From contig JAUVXE010000003.1 of assembly GCA_030603745.1 (NCBI GenBank), forward strand, positions 62,001-126,000: 64,000 nucleotides of DNA, given 5' to 3'. Below are positions 9,245-16,706 of the stretch, piece by piece; the first letter of the stretch is position 1, and every line of letters starts with the position of its first letter. The notes under the pieces were generated by a model. The model saw only the letters and a list, made by a program, of their open reading frames with translations. It made no database searches and was not told the origin of the DNA. Both the position numbers and the translations under genes were made by a program. Source of the stretch: Coriobacteriia bacterium (GTDB taxonomy: Bacteria > Actinomycetota > Coriobacteriia > Anaerosomatales > SLCP01).

Positions 9245-10312
9245 ATGAAGAAGGGTATGCTCGTCGTTGCCCTCGCGGTCGTCTTCGCCCTTGCCTTTGC
9301 GGCGCCCGCGTTCGCAACCGCTGCTAAGACCTGGAACTGGGGTACGGACTACTACACCTGGGGTTCCCCGATCGGCTCTGGCGTAGCGACCAACTCGCCC
9401 AAGCTCTTTGAGCTCGGCGCCAACCCGACCAACCCGGGTGTCCACGGCAACTACCTCGCCAACACCGCCAAGTGCGGCATCTGCCACTCGGTCCACCGCG
9501 CCACCGCGGGCGGCGTCAAGCTGCTCAACACCAGCGTCGCCACCTGCGAGGGTTGCCACGCTGCCGGTGGTACCGTCACCGACGTGGTCGTCGCCTGGGG
9601 TACCGGCGCCGGCCCGCACGGCTCGAGCACCCCTGGTGGCTGCCTCGGCCGCTCGTGCCACATGAACAACCCGCACGGCGCCAACGGCTCGCAGTACAAG
9701 ATCGTCGCTGCCAAGCTGCTCTCGCCGAACACCGATGCTCGCCTCGCCTACGCGCTGGCCGACCCGGTCGCCTCCGGCATCACCGTTGACGACCTCAACG
9801 CCGAGCCGAGCTCGACCTGGGACGAGGACATCCGCTCCTCCGTCCGCACCGGCTACAACTGCAACCAGGCCGGCTGCCACGTCCAGACCCTGCTCACGGT
9901 CCTCAACCCGGGCTACTCCGAGCAGAAGTACGTCGACTACAACAACGCGTACTGGGACAGCGTCGGCGGTCGTTCGCTGGCCAACGGTGGCTACGTCATG
10001 AAGACCGGTCACGTCACTCGTGACATCGATCCGGACCTTGAGCGTGCGTTCGCGCCGGTCACCACCTGCACGAGCTGCCACGATCAGACCGACGACGGCG
10101 TCAACAGCGGCTACACCTTCCCGCACGCCCAGACCCCGTACGGCACCAGCAACTTCGGTGCTGGCCGCGCCTGGCTGTGGATGGGTTATGCCGGCGACGT
10201 CAACACGGCCCCGGTCGGTATGGCCAACATCTCCGACAAGGCCTTCGACGGTGCCTGCCTCAAGTGCCACCGCGACAACGTCAACAACTCTGGTATCGGT
10301 CTCACCCACTAG
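9245..10312 (+). CDS. Secreted hexaheme c-type cytochrome, candidate extracellular filament subunit
   Basis: 355 aa from the ATG at 9245 (ribosome binding site GAAGGAG). This start gives a textbook signal peptide, MKKGMLVVALAVVFALAF, cleaved after AFA (residue 24). A second in-frame ATG at 9203 also has a strong AAAGGAGG and would add 14 residues. Six heme sites occur in order: CGICH, CEGCH, CLGRSCH (CX4CH), CNQAGCH (CX4CH), CTSCH and CLKCH. Seven other histidines (PGVHGNY, SVHRA, GPHGS, NPHGA, TGHVT, FPHAQ and the C-terminal LTH) can serve as distal ligands. No membrane anchor or cell-wall sorting signal is present. Codons are rich in GGT, unlike neighbouring genes, which suggests high expression. 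It is homologous to the last half of the 13-heme protein at 16707. A strong terminator follows. Filament formation is inferred. Confidence 0.9.
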   Translation: MKKGMLVVALAVVFALAFAAPAFATAAKTWNWGTDYYTWGSPIGSGVATNSPKLFELGANPTNPGVHGNYLANTAKCGICHSVHRATAGGVKLLNTSVATCEGCHAAGGTVTDVVVAWGTGAGPHGSSTPGGCLGRSCHMNNPHGANGSQYKIVAAKLLSPNTDARLAYALADPVASGITVDDLNAEPSSTWDEDIRSSVRTGYNCNQAGCHVQTLLTVLNPGYSEQKYVDYNNAYWDSVGGRSLANGGYVMKTGHVTRDIDPDLERAFAPVTTCTSCHDQTDDGVNSGYTFPHAQTPYGTSNFGAGRAWLWMGYAGDVNTAPVGMANISDKAFDGACLKCHRDNVNNSGIGLTH

Positions 10313-10327
10313 AGCGTGTTGATGCCG

Positions 10328-10351
10328 CTTGAAGGTCCCTGACCTTCCAAG
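10328..10351 (+). other. Short hairpin after the hexaheme gene
   Basis: CTTGAAGGTC-CCT-GACCTTC-CAAG pairs over 10 bp with one bulged C. It lies between the stop codon and the main terminator and may protect the 3' end of the transcript. Confidence 0.5.
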
Positions 10352-10361
10352 CGAGACAGAG

Positions 10362-10395
10362 GAGCCGGTCCCCGTGAGGGGGCCGGCTCTTTCTG
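10362..10395 (+). terminator. Rho-independent terminator of the hexaheme cytochrome
   Basis: A 12-bp GC-rich stem (GAGCCGGTCCCC / GGGGGCCGGCTC, one T-G wobble) closed by a GTGA tetraloop and followed by TTTCT. It isolates the hexaheme gene as a monocistronic unit. From 10396 to 10527 I see nothing. Confidence 0.85.
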
Positions 10396-10527
10396 TGCGC
10401 GGGGTGTCGGGTGAGGAGGCGGGCGGGTGGCGGCGGGCTCGTCGGATCGCCTCGGCGGGCGGGTGGCGGAACCGCGATTCTCTGCGAGCTGACCTGGCGG
10501 GCGATCGATGTCCGGTTCACACCGCGT

Positions 10528-12324
10528 CTACCGTGCGAGGCGCTCCAGCTCCGCCCGTGCGGCCTCGTCGAGGTCGAACTCGAGCGCCCGGGCCGCGGCG
10601 CGGGTCGCCTCTTCGGCGAGTCCGAGCCGCTCGGCCTCGAGCGCGGCGATGGCGTCCCAGATGCCCGAGGAGGGATCGGAGGCGCGCGACGCCTCGACGA
10701 GCTCGGCGAATGCCGGGAAGCGCTCGGGGCGGCCGGTCTGGAGGGCCCGGGCGGTGTCGAGGTGGAGGAGCGCGAGATCGGCACGCCACGCGACGACGTC
10801 CGTGGTCTCGTCCATGAGCCGCTCGGCGGCGAGGCGGGCGCGCTGGTCGCCGGAGGCCACGGCGGGCCAGAGACGGTCGAGCGCCACCACGGCGAAGGCG
10901 GGGTCGGGCCAGCGGTCGTAGAGCGCGACGACGCGCTCGGGGGCCGGGGCGGGGGCGCCCTCCCGGGTCATCTCCGCGTACGCGCGCTGGGTGGAGAGCG
11001 CCGGCACCGCCGCGACGCCGAGCGCGAGCGCGAGCGCCGCGGTCGCGGCGGCCACCGCACGCCCGGGCGCGGCCACGCGTGCGGGTTCCGCGTCCGGCGT
11101 CGCGGCCCGCTCGGATCCGGGGTGTCGCGTGGCGGCCGCTCCGAGCGCGGCGCCGGTCATCGCGCAGGCCGCGACCATCGCGGCGGGGGCGATCCAGCCC
11201 ACGAGCCCCACGCCCATGAGCGCGGCCGGTGTCGCTGCGAGGAGCGCGCCGGCGACGCCTCCCCGGCGAAGCAGCGCGGAGCACGCCCAGACGAGCGCCG
11301 TGAAGGCGGCGAAGAGCAGGAGGCCGCCCGCCGCGCCTCCACCGAGCACCACGCCGAGGGGGACGTTGTGCGGGTCGAACGTGAGGCGTCCGGTCTGCAC
11401 CTCCTGCCCCACGACGCTCCAGCGGATCCAGCCGGTGAACTGCTCGAGTCCGGAGCCGACGATGGGTGACTGGCCGATCTGCGCGAGCACCGGACGCCAG
11501 ACCGCGTCGCGCCCGCTGCCGAGCGCGCCGATGGCCTCGGCGAACCCCTCGCCGAGCCGGCCCGCCGCTCCGAGCGCGAGGAGCGCCGAGGCGCCGGTCG
11601 CGGCGATCGCCGAGCCGAGCGCCAGCGCGGGAGCCGCCCGCCGCTCACGCGTGAACCTGAGCGCGCCGGCGAACACCGCTGCGCAGAGCACGCCGAGTAT
11701 CCCCGTTCGCGAGTCGGCGAGCGCGATCCCCGCCACGCAGGCGAGCGCGAGCGCGGCCCCCGCGGCCTTGACCCCGGGGCGGCGTGTCCCGACCGTGAGC
11801 ACCGCGGCGGCGACGAGCGCGATCGCGAGGAACCCGCCAAGGGAGGCGGAGTTCTCGAACACGCCGCTCGGCTCGACCGAGCCGGGTGCGGGGCCCGCCA
11901 CGAGCGCGGCCACCACGAACACGCCGCCCGCGGCTGCGAGCACGCTCACGAGCGCGCGAACCATCCGCGCGTCGGCCAGCAGTACGCCCGCCACGAGCCA
12001 GGCGGCTCCTGCCGCCCACAGCGCGGTGCCCTGGTGCAGCGCGATCGCCCCCACGAACGAGATGCGGGGCTCGTGCGCCAGCGCCGAGGTGAGGGCGAGC
12101 CAGCCGAGCAGCGGGAGGAGCGCGAGCAGGAAGGCCGTGAGCGGACGCGGCAGCGGGCGCGCGGGGGCGAAGAGCGACAGGGCGGCGAGCGCGCCTCCGC
12201 CCAACAGGCCGGTGAGCGTCACCGCGGCCGGGGCGAGCGTGCCCGGGAAGGCGAACATCGAGGCGAGCACCGCCGCGAGCGCCCACGGGTAGGCCTGGCG
12301 GGCGAGTTCGGGAAGTCGCTGCAT
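10528..12324 (-). CDS. Wzy_C / O-antigen-ligase-like membrane protein with helical C terminus (second of three)
   Basis: 598 aa. The ATG at 12324 (MQRLPELARQAY) has GAAAGGG upstream; a start 36 nt earlier is possible. About 11-12 membrane helices, then a large loop with GSGLEQFTGWIRW and DPHNVPLGVVLGGG carrying the expected His, then two or three helices and an extracytoplasmic helical tail of about 170 residues rich in Ala, Arg and Glu. It is the only minus-strand gene in the cytochrome block and is divergent from the dodecaheme operon, with which it shares a 204-bp regulatory region. Role as for the copy at 3420: lipid-linked glycan polymerase, ligase or protein O-oligosaccharyltransferase, not distinguishable here. 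Confidence 0.8.
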   Translation of the reverse strand: MQRLPELARQAYPWALAAVLASMFAFPGTLAPAAVTLTGLLGGGALAALSLFAPARPLPRPLTAFLLALLPLLGWLALTSALAHEPRISFVGAIALHQGTALWAAGAAWLVAGVLLADARMVRALVSVLAAAGGVFVVAALVAGPAPGSVEPSGVFENSASLGGFLAIALVAAAVLTVGTRRPGVKAAGAALALACVAGIALADSRTGILGVLCAAVFAGALRFTRERRAAPALALGSAIAATGASALLALGAAGRLGEGFAEAIGALGSGRDAVWRPVLAQIGQSPIVGSGLEQFTGWIRWSVVGQEVQTGRLTFDPHNVPLGVVLGGGAAGGLLLFAAFTALVWACSALLRRGGVAGALLAATPAALMGVGLVGWIAPAAMVAACAMTGAALGAAATRHPGSERAATPDAEPARVAAPGRAVAAATAALALALGVAAVPALSTQRAYAEMTREGAPAPAPERVVALYDRWPDPAFAVVALDRLWPAVASGDQRARLAAERLMDETTDVVAWRADLALLHLDTARALQTGRPERFPAFAELVEASRASDPSSGIWDAIAALEAERLGLAEEATRAAARALEFDLDEAARAELERLAR

Positions 12325-12411
12325 AGCGGCCCTTTCGCATCGGAGACTCCTGCCCGCCATGGTATCCCACCCGGCCGTGACGGGACGAGCCGCCCCGACC
12401 CGTGGAACCCG

Positions 12412-12427
12412 CGTGAACTCCTTCACA
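12412..12427 (+). promoter_or_regulatory. CRP/FNR-type operator, site 3 (dodecaheme operon)
   Basis: CGTGA-ACTCCT-TCACA, one mismatch from consensus. It is centred about 63 nt upstream of the start predicted from the extended -10 at 12468-12476, close to the class I CRP activation position. Confidence 0.65.
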
Positions 12428-12467
12428 GCAACTCCATTCCTGGTACGTCGGTTGCAGCGTCTGAGCG

Positions 12468-12476
12468 TGGTATATT
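12468..12476 (+). promoter_or_regulatory. Extended -10 promoter of the dodecaheme operon
   Basis: TGG-TATATT is a near-consensus extended -10. No acceptable -35 stands at 16-18 nt (TTGCAG at 12452 is only 13 nt away). This fits a promoter that depends on an activator such as one bound at 12412-12427. Confidence 0.6.
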
Positions 12477-12528
12477 CACATCTCCCGGCCACCGGTGCCG
12501 GGCTGCCGTCGATCCGAGACGAGACCTC

Positions 12529-13485
12529 GTGTCACAGACGCCCCGACGCTCGAATACCGCCCTCGTGTGGCTCATCGTGGCCGTTCCGGTGCTGGTGCTG
12601 ATCGCCATCGCCGGAGTCGGCGTGGCCGGGCAGCCGCAGTGCGCTGCCTGTCACTCGGGCGACGCCTTCCTCGCGGCGACCGACGCCGGGGCGCACGGCT
12701 CGCTCGCCTGCGGGGAGTGCCACGGGTCGACGCGGCCGCTCGAGCGGGCCGCCACCGGCTACCGCACCCTCGCCCACGCGCTCAGCGCCTCCCTCGGCGG
12801 GGCGCGCGGCGAGTTCGCCTCGGTCCCCGACACGCGCTGCCTCGCCTGCCACGCCGCGGTCGACGAGGGGGTGGTCACCGCCCAGGGGCTGCGCGTGGAC
12901 CACATCGTCTGCGCCGAGGGCTCGCGGTGCACCGACTGTCACTCGCCCACCGCACACGGCGAGGCGACCCGCTGGGTCCGCGTCTACGACATGGACACCT
13001 GCCTCGAGTGTCACCTCACCCAGGCCTCGGCCGAGTGCGACACCTGTCACGCCGGCCGGCCGCCCGCCGAGCGGGTGACCTCGGGCGTCTTCGCGATCAC
13101 CCACGGCCCCCAGTGGGAGCAGACCCACGGGATGGGCAACTCGGCGACCTGCTCGGCCTGTCACACGGCGGCCGCCTGCGAGCGGTGCCACGGCCCGGGG
13201 CTCCCGCACGACCGCGACTTCATGCGCGTGCACGCGGCGCTCTCGCAGACGCCCGAGGCCCGGTGTATGGACTGCCACGAGACGCGTTTCTGTAACGAGT
13301 GCCACGGGCTCGACATGCCGCACCCGCCCGCGTTCGTGCAGGGTCATGCCGCCGAGTCCGAGGAGAACGAGGCGCTCTGCCGCCGTTGCCACGTCGAGTC
13401 CGACTGCGTGACGTGCCACGTCACCCACGTCCACCCGGGCGGGGCGATCGGCACGCTTCCTCCGGACGGGGGGCTGAACCAGTGA
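12529..13485 (+). CDS. Membrane-anchored dodecaheme c-type cytochrome A
   Basis: 318 aa from a GTG. One N-terminal membrane helix (about 11-33) anchors an extracytoplasmic domain with twelve CXXCH sites between residues 38 and 297 (CAACH, CGECH, CLACH, CTDCH, CLECH, CDTCH, CSACH, CERCH, CMDCH, CNECH, CRRCH, CVTCH). Heme density is about one per 22 residues, typical of electron wires rather than enzymes. The frame is open 495 nt further upstream, but that part is antisense to the divergent ligase-like gene. The stop overlaps the next start (GTGA). No substrate-site signature such as NrfA CXXCK is present, so an electron-relay role at the membrane or cell wall is most likely. Confidence 0.92.
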   Translation: MSQTPRRSNTALVWLIVAVPVLVLIAIAGVGVAGQPQCAACHSGDAFLAATDAGAHGSLACGECHGSTRPLERAATGYRTLAHALSASLGGARGEFASVPDTRCLACHAAVDEGVVTAQGLRVDHIVCAEGSRCTDCHSPTAHGEATRWVRVYDMDTCLECHLTQASAECDTCHAGRPPAERVTSGVFAITHGPQWEQTHGMGNSATCSACHTAAACERCHGPGLPHDRDFMRVHAALSQTPEARCMDCHETRFCNECHGLDMPHPPAFVQGHAAESEENEALCRRCHVESDCVTCHVTHVHPGGAIGTLPPDGGLNQ

Positions 13486-14684
13486 ACGGCGAGTTCCAGC
13501 TCTCGTGGGAGCGGCTTCCGCAGGACCTCTGGACGCTGCTGATCGACCCGGGCTCGAACCTCGGCGCGGCGCTCACGCTCTACGCGATCATCGGCACGTT
13601 GTTCGTGATCATCCTCGTGATCGCCATCCTCTTCATCATGTCCACGCCCGAGGAGGAGGAGCATGCGGCTGCCGCGGCCGGCGGAACCGCCCCGGGCGCC
13701 GGAGCGCCGGAGCGGGCCGAGGCCCCGCAGGCACCGCCGCGCACCCCGCGCGCGGTTCTGGCCACCGCAGGCATCTGGATCGCGATCCTCGCGCTCGTCT
13801 GGGTCGCGACGGGCTACGCCAGCTCGACGGCGGTCGTCTGCGAAGGGTGCCACGTGACGACCCCGCACGCGCAGGCCGCCGAGGGCACCGACCCCCACGA
13901 GAGCGTCACCTGTGTCGCCTGCCATGAGCCCGGCGGACTCGCGGGGCGGTTCGTGCTCGACGTGCCCGCGCGTGTCCTGCACGTCACCGACGGGATGATC
14001 GAGCGCACCCTGCAGGAGGGGTACGGCCAGGTGAGCCGCTCCTCGTGCGAGTCGTGCCACCGGGGGGCGCTCGACGGCGTGACCTTCGACGAGGCCCGCG
14101 GGCTTCGCATGTCGCACGCCGAGCCGCTCGAGGCCGCGGCGCGCTGCCTGGACTGCCACACGCTCCGTGACGGCGTGGTGGGCGCGCACAACGCGGGGAT
14201 GAACCCGTGCCTGCGCTGCCACGATTCTCAGACCGCCTCGGCGGAGTGCTCCACCTGCCACGACCGCAACGCCGCGGCCGCGGCCCGGCCGCGCACCGCC
14301 TCCTTCGCGGCGCAGCAGGTCGAGCAGCCCCGGTGCGGCTCGTGTCACGACGAGGAACGCTACTGCGACCCCTGCCACGGCACGCGCATGCCCCACAGCA
14401 ACGAGTTCATGGCCTACGCGCACGCGCGGCCCGCGGCGATCGATTTCTGGACGAACCGGGGCCGCATGTGCGCCCAGTGTCACACGCGTGAGCGGCGCTC
14501 GTGCCAGCAGTGCCACACGAACACCCTCGGCAGCGGCCACGGACCCGGGCTTCGCACGAGTCACGTCCAGGCCGAGGAGCCCGCGTGCAACCGCTGCCAC
14601 CAGCGGTGGGCGTTCAACCCGCAGCGCGACTTCTGCGTGGACGTGTGCCACAGCGAGGCCGCGATCGAGGCGAGCCGGTTCTAG
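13482..14684 (+). CDS. Membrane-anchored dodecaheme c-type cytochrome B with one CX3CH site
   Basis: 400 aa, GTG start overlapping cytochrome A by 4 nt. Two membrane helices (about 30-53 and 91-112) flank an acidic and Ala/Pro-rich linker that should be cytoplasmic, leaving the heme domain outside. Eleven CXXCH sites run from CEGCH (residue 120) to CNRCH. A twelfth, CVDVCH (385-390), has three residues between the cysteines instead of two. Its arrangement suggests a quinol-side or inner-wall relay partner for cytochrome A. The following ligase-like gene starts 8 bp downstream, so all three are probably one operon. Confidence 0.9.
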   Translation: MNGEFQLSWERLPQDLWTLLIDPGSNLGAALTLYAIIGTLFVIILVIAILFIMSTPEEEEHAAAAAGGTAPGAGAPERAEAPQAPPRTPRAVLATAGIWIAILALVWVATGYASSTAVVCEGCHVTTPHAQAAEGTDPHESVTCVACHEPGGLAGRFVLDVPARVLHVTDGMIERTLQEGYGQVSRSSCESCHRGALDGVTFDEARGLRMSHAEPLEAAARCLDCHTLRDGVVGAHNAGMNPCLRCHDSQTASAECSTCHDRNAAAAARPRTASFAAQQVEQPRCGSCHDEERYCDPCHGTRMPHSNEFMAYAHARPAAIDFWTNRGRMCAQCHTRERRSCQQCHTNTLGSGHGPGLRTSHVQAEEPACNRCHQRWAFNPQRDFCVDVCHSEAAIEASRF

Positions 14685-14692
14685 GGGGGCGC

Positions 14693-16591
14693 ATGGCACG
14701 GGAGCAGGTCGGGTCGCAGGGGTGGCGCGGCGCCACTGTCACGGCGCTCGTGGTGATGGCGTTCCTCTCGCCGGGCGCGTGGTTCGTGCTCCGCCTGCCG
14801 CCGGTCCCGGTGGCCAAGGCGCTGCACCTCGCGACCGCCGGGATCTGGCTGCTCGCCGCGGGCCTCGCGCTCGTGCCGCTCGCCCGCCTCGACCGCCGCG
14901 TCGCGGCGGCGCTCGGACTCGTGGCGGCGGTCACGGCGGTCTCCTGGCTCGCGCACGGCTCGCTCTTCGCGGTCGCGTTCTACGATCTGTTCGCCAACAT
15001 GCCGCTCGTGCAGTGGGCGGCGTTCCCGGCGGTCTTCACGGTCGCCGCGTGTCTCGCGGTGGGCCGGGAGTCCGTCGAGCGGGCGCTCGCGGCGACCGTG
15101 GCGCTCGGCGGGGTCCTCGGCGTGGTGATGACCTACCAGTTCTTCACCACGGCGCCGCAGGTCTTCGGCAGCACGGGCTACAGCCTCACCGCGCTCGCCC
15201 CGCTCGTGCCGGTCGGTGCGGTCCTCGCCGCGGGCGCGACCGGGCGCACGCGGGCGCTGTTCGCCCTCGCGAGCGCCGCGGTGCTCCTGGCGCTCGGCGC
15301 GTTCTCGGGGGCGCTCATGGGCGCGCTCGTGGCGGTGCTGACGGTGCTCGTGACCGTCGCCGCGCTCGCGGCGGGTCGCGGGGGAGCGGCGGAGGGCGGG
15401 GCGCCGCGAGCGGCGCGGGGGGCGGTCAGGACGGTCGCGCTCGGAGTCGCGGGACTCATGTTCGCGGTGATGCTTCTGGCCCAGGTCCCCGCGATCAGCG
15501 GCGGGGTGGCCGGGCCCGAACGCCTCGAGGAGGCGGGGGCGGGCCTGAGCTTCGTCTCCCGCGCCCACATGTGGGCCGGCGCGCAGGCGATGTTCGCCGA
15601 CCGGCCGCTGCTCGGGTTCGGCCCCTCGGGATACCGTGTCGCCGCGGTGGAGTACCTGCCGCCGCAGGCGCTGCAGTTCATCCCCGACCGGCCCGACAGC
15701 ATCGACCCGACCGTCTATAGCCCCCAGTCCCCGCACTCGCTGCTCTGGGAGATCGCGACCCGCCTCGGGCTCGTCGGCCTGATCGCGTTCGGCGCGCTGT
15801 TCGCCGCCTGGGCCGTGGCGCTGCGTGACGCCCCGCGGCCCGACGCAGGTACGGCGCGCTTGCGCGCCGGACTCGCCGCCGGGTTCGTGGCCGCGCTCTT
15901 CTCGCTGCAGGTCAACCCGGTGCTCTTCCCGATGGGCCTGGTGGTCCCGGCGCTCGCCGGCCTCGCCGTGGCGCCGCTGGGCCCGGACGTTCCCGCGCGG
16001 GCGCCGCGCGCGGACGGCCCGGCCGGGACCGGCCGATGGACCGGCGCGCGCATCGCGCTCGTGGCGTCGGGCGCTGTCCTGGCCGGCGCGGCGCTCTGGC
16101 TCGGCGTGGGCGAGTGGCGCGCCGAGACCGGGCGCTCGTCCGACCCCTTCGAGCAGATCGCGCTGCACGAGCGCACGCTCGCGGCGCTGCCCGGTCATCC
16201 GCAGATCGAGCGGGAACTCGCCGAGCTGCGGCTGCTCGTCGCGCCGGACGCCCCCTCGGTCGCCGCGGCGCAGGCGGCGGCCGACGCGCTTCCCGCGCAC
16301 GTCGCCCGCTTCGCGCCCAACCTCGTGAGCCTCGCCACCTACTCGCTCGCGCAGGCCGAGCGCACCGGCCGCGACGATCTGAGTTGGGAGGACGCCCGCC
16401 TGTCGCACGCCGAGGAGGTCCTCCCGCCCACACCCGCGCTCGTCGCCGAACGCCTGCACCTCGCGGTCCTCTCCGGTGATGTCGCCGCCGTCGAGGCGGC
16501 GCTGCCCGCGGCCCGTGAATGGGGAGGGTTCTACCCGTTCACGGAGGCCTATCTCACCGCCGCCGAGCAACTCCTCTCGGCCAGCGATTAA
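14693..16591 (+). CDS. Wzy_C / O-antigen-ligase-like membrane protein with helical C terminus (third of three)
   Basis: 632 aa from the ATG at 14693 behind AGGGGGG, 8 bp after the dodecaheme B stop, so cotranscribed with the cytochromes. About 12 membrane helices; the ligase loop contains GFGPSGYR and PQSPHSLLWEIATRLG with the characteristic His. The last about 170 residues (from WRAETGRSSDPFEQIALHE) are extracytoplasmic helical repeats. Operon placement directly behind cytochromes is hard to explain for an ordinary O-antigen enzyme in a cell with no evidence of LPS. It is the best candidate for a protein O-glycosyltransferase acting on the cytochromes (inference). Confidence 0.8.
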   Translation: MAREQVGSQGWRGATVTALVVMAFLSPGAWFVLRLPPVPVAKALHLATAGIWLLAAGLALVPLARLDRRVAAALGLVAAVTAVSWLAHGSLFAVAFYDLFANMPLVQWAAFPAVFTVAACLAVGRESVERALAATVALGGVLGVVMTYQFFTTAPQVFGSTGYSLTALAPLVPVGAVLAAGATGRTRALFALASAAVLLALGAFSGALMGALVAVLTVLVTVAALAAGRGGAAEGGAPRAARGAVRTVALGVAGLMFAVMLLAQVPAISGGVAGPERLEEAGAGLSFVSRAHMWAGAQAMFADRPLLGFGPSGYRVAAVEYLPPQALQFIPDRPDSIDPTVYSPQSPHSLLWEIATRLGLVGLIAFGALFAAWAVALRDAPRPDAGTARLRAGLAAGFVAALFSLQVNPVLFPMGLVVPALAGLAVAPLGPDVPARAPRADGPAGTGRWTGARIALVASGAVLAGAALWLGVGEWRAETGRSSDPFEQIALHERTLAALPGHPQIERELAELRLLVAPDAPSVAAAQAAADALPAHVARFAPNLVSLATYSLAQAERTGRDDLSWEDARLSHAEEVLPPTPALVAERLHLAVLSGDVAAVEAALPAAREWGGFYPFTEAYLTAAEQLLSASD

Positions 16592-16602
16592 GAAGATCAA
16601 GG

Positions 16603-16631
16603 TTTACGGGGGCGACGAATCGCGGTATCTT
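16603..16631 (+). promoter_or_regulatory. Candidate promoter of the 13-heme gene
   Basis: TTTACG (16603-16608), 17-nt spacer, TATCTT (16626-16631); 4/6 matches in the -35. It overlaps operator site 4. An alternative -10, CAGAAT at 16688-16693, would place the operator near -61. Confidence 0.4.
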
Positions 16632-16646
16632 GTGATGAGTATCACA
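16631..16646 (+). promoter_or_regulatory. CRP/FNR-type operator, site 4 (13-heme cytochrome), perfect consensus
   Basis: TGTGA-TGAGTA-TCACA matches the CRP/GlxR consensus exactly, and the symmetry extends one more base on each side (TTGTGAT...ATCACAA, 16630-16647). It is the best of the four sites. Confidence 0.75.
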
Positions 16647-16706
16647 ACAACGGACTCTCGCATGCGTCCGTAGGGGGATCCAAGCCACAGAATCGGGGGG
16701 ATTCGC

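Noticed and set aside
12034-12528. N-terminal extension of dodecaheme A from an upstream start
   Set aside because: The extension is antisense to the divergent ligase-like gene and Arg/Glu-rich; the GTG at 12529 gives a normal membrane anchor.
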